Below, in pieces: positions 6,826 through 8,134 of a DNA stretch of 8,134 nt. How positions within the stretch are numbered: the first letter of the stretch is position 1; each line of letters begins with the position of its first letter. The stretch is taken from NCBI GenBank assembly GCA_028868555.1, contig JAGWUG010000034.1:1-8134 (forward strand), read 5' to 3'. A model generated the notes under the pieces. The model was given only the letters and a program-made list of their open reading frames with translations, was not told the DNA's origin and made no database searches. The position numbers and the translations under genes are program-made. The DNA is from Actinomycetales bacterium (GTDB lineage: Bacteria; Actinomycetota; Actinomycetes; Actinomycetales; Microbacteriaceae).

Positions 6826-7122
6826 TTAGCTGACCGCGGCGAGTGGCTTGATGTTCTTCAAAACCTCGTCGATACGATCTGCCTCTATCTCTAGGTCGTA
6901 GTGTGCCTGGAGATTCATGAAGAAGTCGTCACTAACGCCTAAGGCGCGAGCGAGTCGAAGCCCAGTGTCTGGAGTTATCGAACGTTTGCCATGCACAATC
7001 TCATTGATCCGGCGAGGAGGCACTGCCATAGCCTTGGCCAGCCTGTATTGGGTAATTCCCATGGGTAATAGGAAATCTTGGCAAAGAACTTCGCCTGGGT
7101 GGATTGGTGCAAAAGATTTCAT
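6826..7122 (-). CDS. higA: HigA-family antitoxin / XRE-type regulator
   Basis: This 98-residue helix-turn-helix protein belongs to the HigA addiction-module antitoxin family, whose members bind their own promoter and neutralise HigB mRNA-cleaving toxins. Diagnostic segments are the N-terminal IHPGEVLCQDFL (7-18), a helix-turn-helix over about 23-49 (ITQYRLAKAMAVPPRRINEI, then VHGKRSI), TPDTGLRLARALGVSDDFFMNLQAHYDL (50-77), and an acidic tail. The length is normal. The ATG at 7122 has GGAGA 9 bases upstream. In higBA loci the toxin normally lies directly upstream, but here no HigB-like frame exists upstream or downstream. The gene is therefore an orphan, or has a different partner, possibly the DUF6958-type protein coupled behind it. 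It may act purely as a repressor. Confidence 0.88.
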   Translation of the reverse strand: MKSFAPIHPGEVLCQDFLLPMGITQYRLAKAMAVPPRRINEIVHGKRSITPDTGLRLARALGVSDDFFMNLQAHYDLEIEADRIDEVLKNIKPLAAVS

Positions 7123-7150
7123 AGATTACATTCTCCGAGAAAGAAGATCG

Positions 7151-7169
7151 ATAATAACGATACACGTTA
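7151..7169 (-). promoter_or_regulatory. Candidate higA promoter -10 box with overlapping operator
   Basis: TATTAT on the minus strand (7156-7151) matches five of six -10 bases, 28 bases upstream of the higA start. Overlapping it, TAACG (7155-7159) and CGTTA (7165-7169) form an inverted repeat with a 5-base spacer. TAAC/GTTA half-sites are reported for some HigA operators, so this is a reasonable autoregulatory site. No good -35 is visible, and binding is inferred. Confidence 0.45.
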
Positions 7170-7188
7170 CTAATTGTGGCCCATCGAA

Positions 7189-7210
7189 TTGACCGGTCAT
7201 GACCGGTCAA
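7189..7210. repeat. Perfect 22-base palindrome, two tandem TGACCGGTCA units
   Basis: Two adjoining copies of the 10-base palindrome TGACCGGTCA (7190-7199 and 7200-7209), flanked by T and A, make a perfect 22-base palindrome that is also a tandem direct repeat. It sits in the AT-rich divergent intergenic region, about 67 bases upstream of the higA start and 68 upstream of the membrane-protein start. Such symmetry points to a dimer or tetramer DNA-binding site. TTGACC within it also resembles a -35 box on both strands. The binding protein is unknown; HigA is one candidate. Confidence 0.75.
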
Positions 7211-7249
7211 AGATTTCAAAAAGCTGACAAAAGCCCCCTCCAGCGATTT

Positions 7250-7278
7250 TAGAGTTTTCCTAAATCAGGAGGACTCTA
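7250..7278 (+). promoter_or_regulatory. Hairpin sequestering the Shine-Dalgarno (fourU-like)
   Basis: Bases 7250-7261 pair with 7267-7278 over 12 continuous base pairs (two of them G-U) around a 5-base AAATC loop. The whole AGGAGG ribosome site (7267-7272) and the A of the ATG (7278) lie in the 3' arm. Four consecutive U's (7255-7258) pair with AGGA (7270-7273), the arrangement of fourU RNA thermometers. If the transcript starts upstream of 7250, translation should be blocked until the hairpin opens. A promoter starting inside the left arm would remove it: CTGACA (7224-7229) with TTTTAG (7247-7252) is a weak candidate for that. Confidence 0.6.
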
Positions 7279-8066
7279 TGGCAACAAACAAGCAAATCAT
7301 CGGAAAGATTGAAGCAAACACTTCCAGCACATCTACCGCAAGCTGGATAGCCGTTGGACAAAACTTTGCACTTCAAAGGCAGATGGCAAAAAACGCCAAG
7401 GTGCAAAACGACTTGCTGCAAGCACAGCTCGACCAACAGTGGCAAGCGAGCTTCTCTCTTTGGCGGCAAACACCGGAAGGGCGTTACTTCCTTGACTGGC
7501 GTGATTCCGCGAACGTTATCAAAACTTGGTTACTTGCCAACAACAGCAAATGGGACAAAATCCGGCTCGAGTATTTTGCAAATGACGCAAACACGCGAAC
7601 CGTGAAGGATGCAATCAAGCTCCTAAACGGCCAAGAGCTGAAACCTGCCAAGAAATTTAGAGGCTGGCTCTGGGTTGTTTCTGGGTTTGGAGTATTGGTA
7701 ATTTCAAACGCTGTACCCAACCTGGGCAGCCAGCTGACTCCGTTTTTCCTTATTTACCTGGTGGCCGTTTTGCCGTTTGTGATCAGGCCAATCATGAAGA
7801 AGCGGTACGCCGCCGCCTTCACGAACCAATCAAAAGAGGCAAATAGGCTCCTTGATGAGACTGAATGGGCGATGTCGGCAGAGAACATTTCCTGCCTTGC
7901 AGCTATCGGGAAAGTCGAGGAAGATCTCTACGCAAGTTTTCCTACTCCCGCAGATTTGCCAAACCCGTCAAGTCTTACACCAGTCTTCCAGGTCACAATC
8001 GCCGGACATCCTGAGCTGAGTGCGAAGCTGAGCACACTTGCAGGCCCCCCGAGGGCCAACGCCTAG
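7278..8066 (+). CDS. Unrecognised protein with two membrane helices
   Basis: I do not recognise a family for this 262-residue protein. The first 56 residues are polar and Gln/Ala-rich (NFALQRQMAKNAKVQNDLLQ, then AQLDQQWQ) and look like an amphipathic or coiled-coil helix. A charged region follows to 128, with WRQTPEGRYFLDWRDS at 62-77. Two predicted membrane helices lie at about 129-146 and 153-172, joined by a short loop and followed by basic KKR. The remaining 90 residues look soluble and end in a Pro-rich tail. The ATG at 7278 has a perfect AGGAGG 5 bases upstream, buried in a hairpin. Four 60-base lines counted by hand (from 7261, 7501, 7561 and 7801) gave 38-53% G+C, against 62-68% for two lines in the reductase (from 4321 and 4921), which suggests acquired DNA. 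It diverges from higA. Confidence 0.8.
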   Translation: MATNKQIIGKIEANTSSTSTASWIAVGQNFALQRQMAKNAKVQNDLLQAQLDQQWQASFSLWRQTPEGRYFLDWRDSANVIKTWLLANNSKWDKIRLEYFANDANTRTVKDAIKLLNGQELKPAKKFRGWLWVVSGFGVLVISNAVPNLGSQLTPFFLIYLVAVLPFVIRPIMKKRYAAAFTNQSKEANRLLDETEWAMSAENISCLAAIGKVEEDLYASFPTPADLPNPSSLTPVFQVTIAGHPELSAKLSTLAGPPRANA

Positions 8067-8134
8067 ACGTTGAAGCGGAACTCCACCACGTCGCCATCCT
8101 GCATGACGTATTCCTTGCCTTCCATGCGCACCTT
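8063..8134 (-). CDS. ychF: Ribosome-binding ATPase YchF, C-terminal end (cut by window edge)
   Basis: The last 23 codons and stop of YchF, a conserved Obg-family P-loop protein that prefers ATP and binds ribosomes. The visible part ends GKEYVMQDGDVVEFRFNV, the distinctive close of the C-terminal TGS domain; E. coli YchF ends in a closely similar way. The rest lies beyond 8134. Its TAG (8065-8063) overlaps the TAG of the convergent membrane-protein gene (8064-8066) in a CTAG tetramer, so no space is left for a terminator between them. Confidence 0.9.
   Translation of the reverse strand, partial: KVRMEGKEYVMQDGDVVEFRFNV

Noticed and set aside
7189..7210. The 22-base palindrome as a phage or integrase attachment site
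   Set aside because: No tRNA, integrase or second copy is visible in the window; an operator explains it more simply.
7001..7219. Minus-strand frame over the higA start as a possible HigB remnant
   Set aside because: The translation lacks any HigB/RelE-like motif, overlaps higA in another frame and reads through the 22-base palindrome.

Overview
The window reads as the core chromosome of an actinobacterium, most likely Microbacteriaceae. The gene set and order fit: an aa3-type oxidase pair ctaC-ctaD, an IscA/ErpA-type Fe-S protein next to it, an M20 dipeptidase, a DUF3043 membrane protein and, at the far edge, ychF. Base composition is only moderately GC-rich for an actinobacterium. A small-genome freshwater member is possible, but genus cannot be settled from this window.

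Layout. Positions 1-1655 (minus strand) hold ctaC and the first 266 codons of ctaD, subunits II and I of cytochrome c oxidase. Next comes a strong minus-strand terminator (about 1767-1806) closing the unit dipeptidase-erpA (3647 down to 1823). A compact divergent promoter region around 3653-3660 separates this from the plus-strand pair DUF3043 gene-aldo/keto reductase (3700-5271). That pair meets a minus-strand fatty acid desaturase (6427-5339) at a shared bidirectional terminator (5282-5316).

Positions 6488 to about 8066 look like an accessory insert between housekeeping genes. They hold a HigA-type antitoxin gene with no recognisable HigB toxin gene, coupled 3 bases upstream of a small DUF6958-type gene (both minus strand). 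Facing away is a lower-GC plus-strand gene for an unrecognised two-helix membrane protein. The AT-rich intergenic region between them carries a TAACG/CGTTA inverted repeat over a candidate higA -10 box, a perfect 22-base palindrome made of two tandem TGACCGGTCA units, and a 12-bp hairpin that buries the whole Shine-Dalgarno (AGGAGG) of the membrane-protein gene in a fourU-like pairing. The window ends in the C-terminus of ychF, whose stop codon overlaps that of the membrane-protein gene.

How the genes work together. CtaC and CtaD form the CuA and haem a/CuB core of the terminal oxidase, and the ErpA homologue may supply Fe-S clusters to respiratory enzymes. The dipeptidase, aldo/keto reductase and desaturase serve peptide turnover, carbonyl detoxification and membrane fluidity. 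The most interesting stretch is 6823-7278, a small regulatory module with several layered control signals around an orphan antitoxin. No tRNA, rRNA, CRISPR array or insertion sequence was seen.
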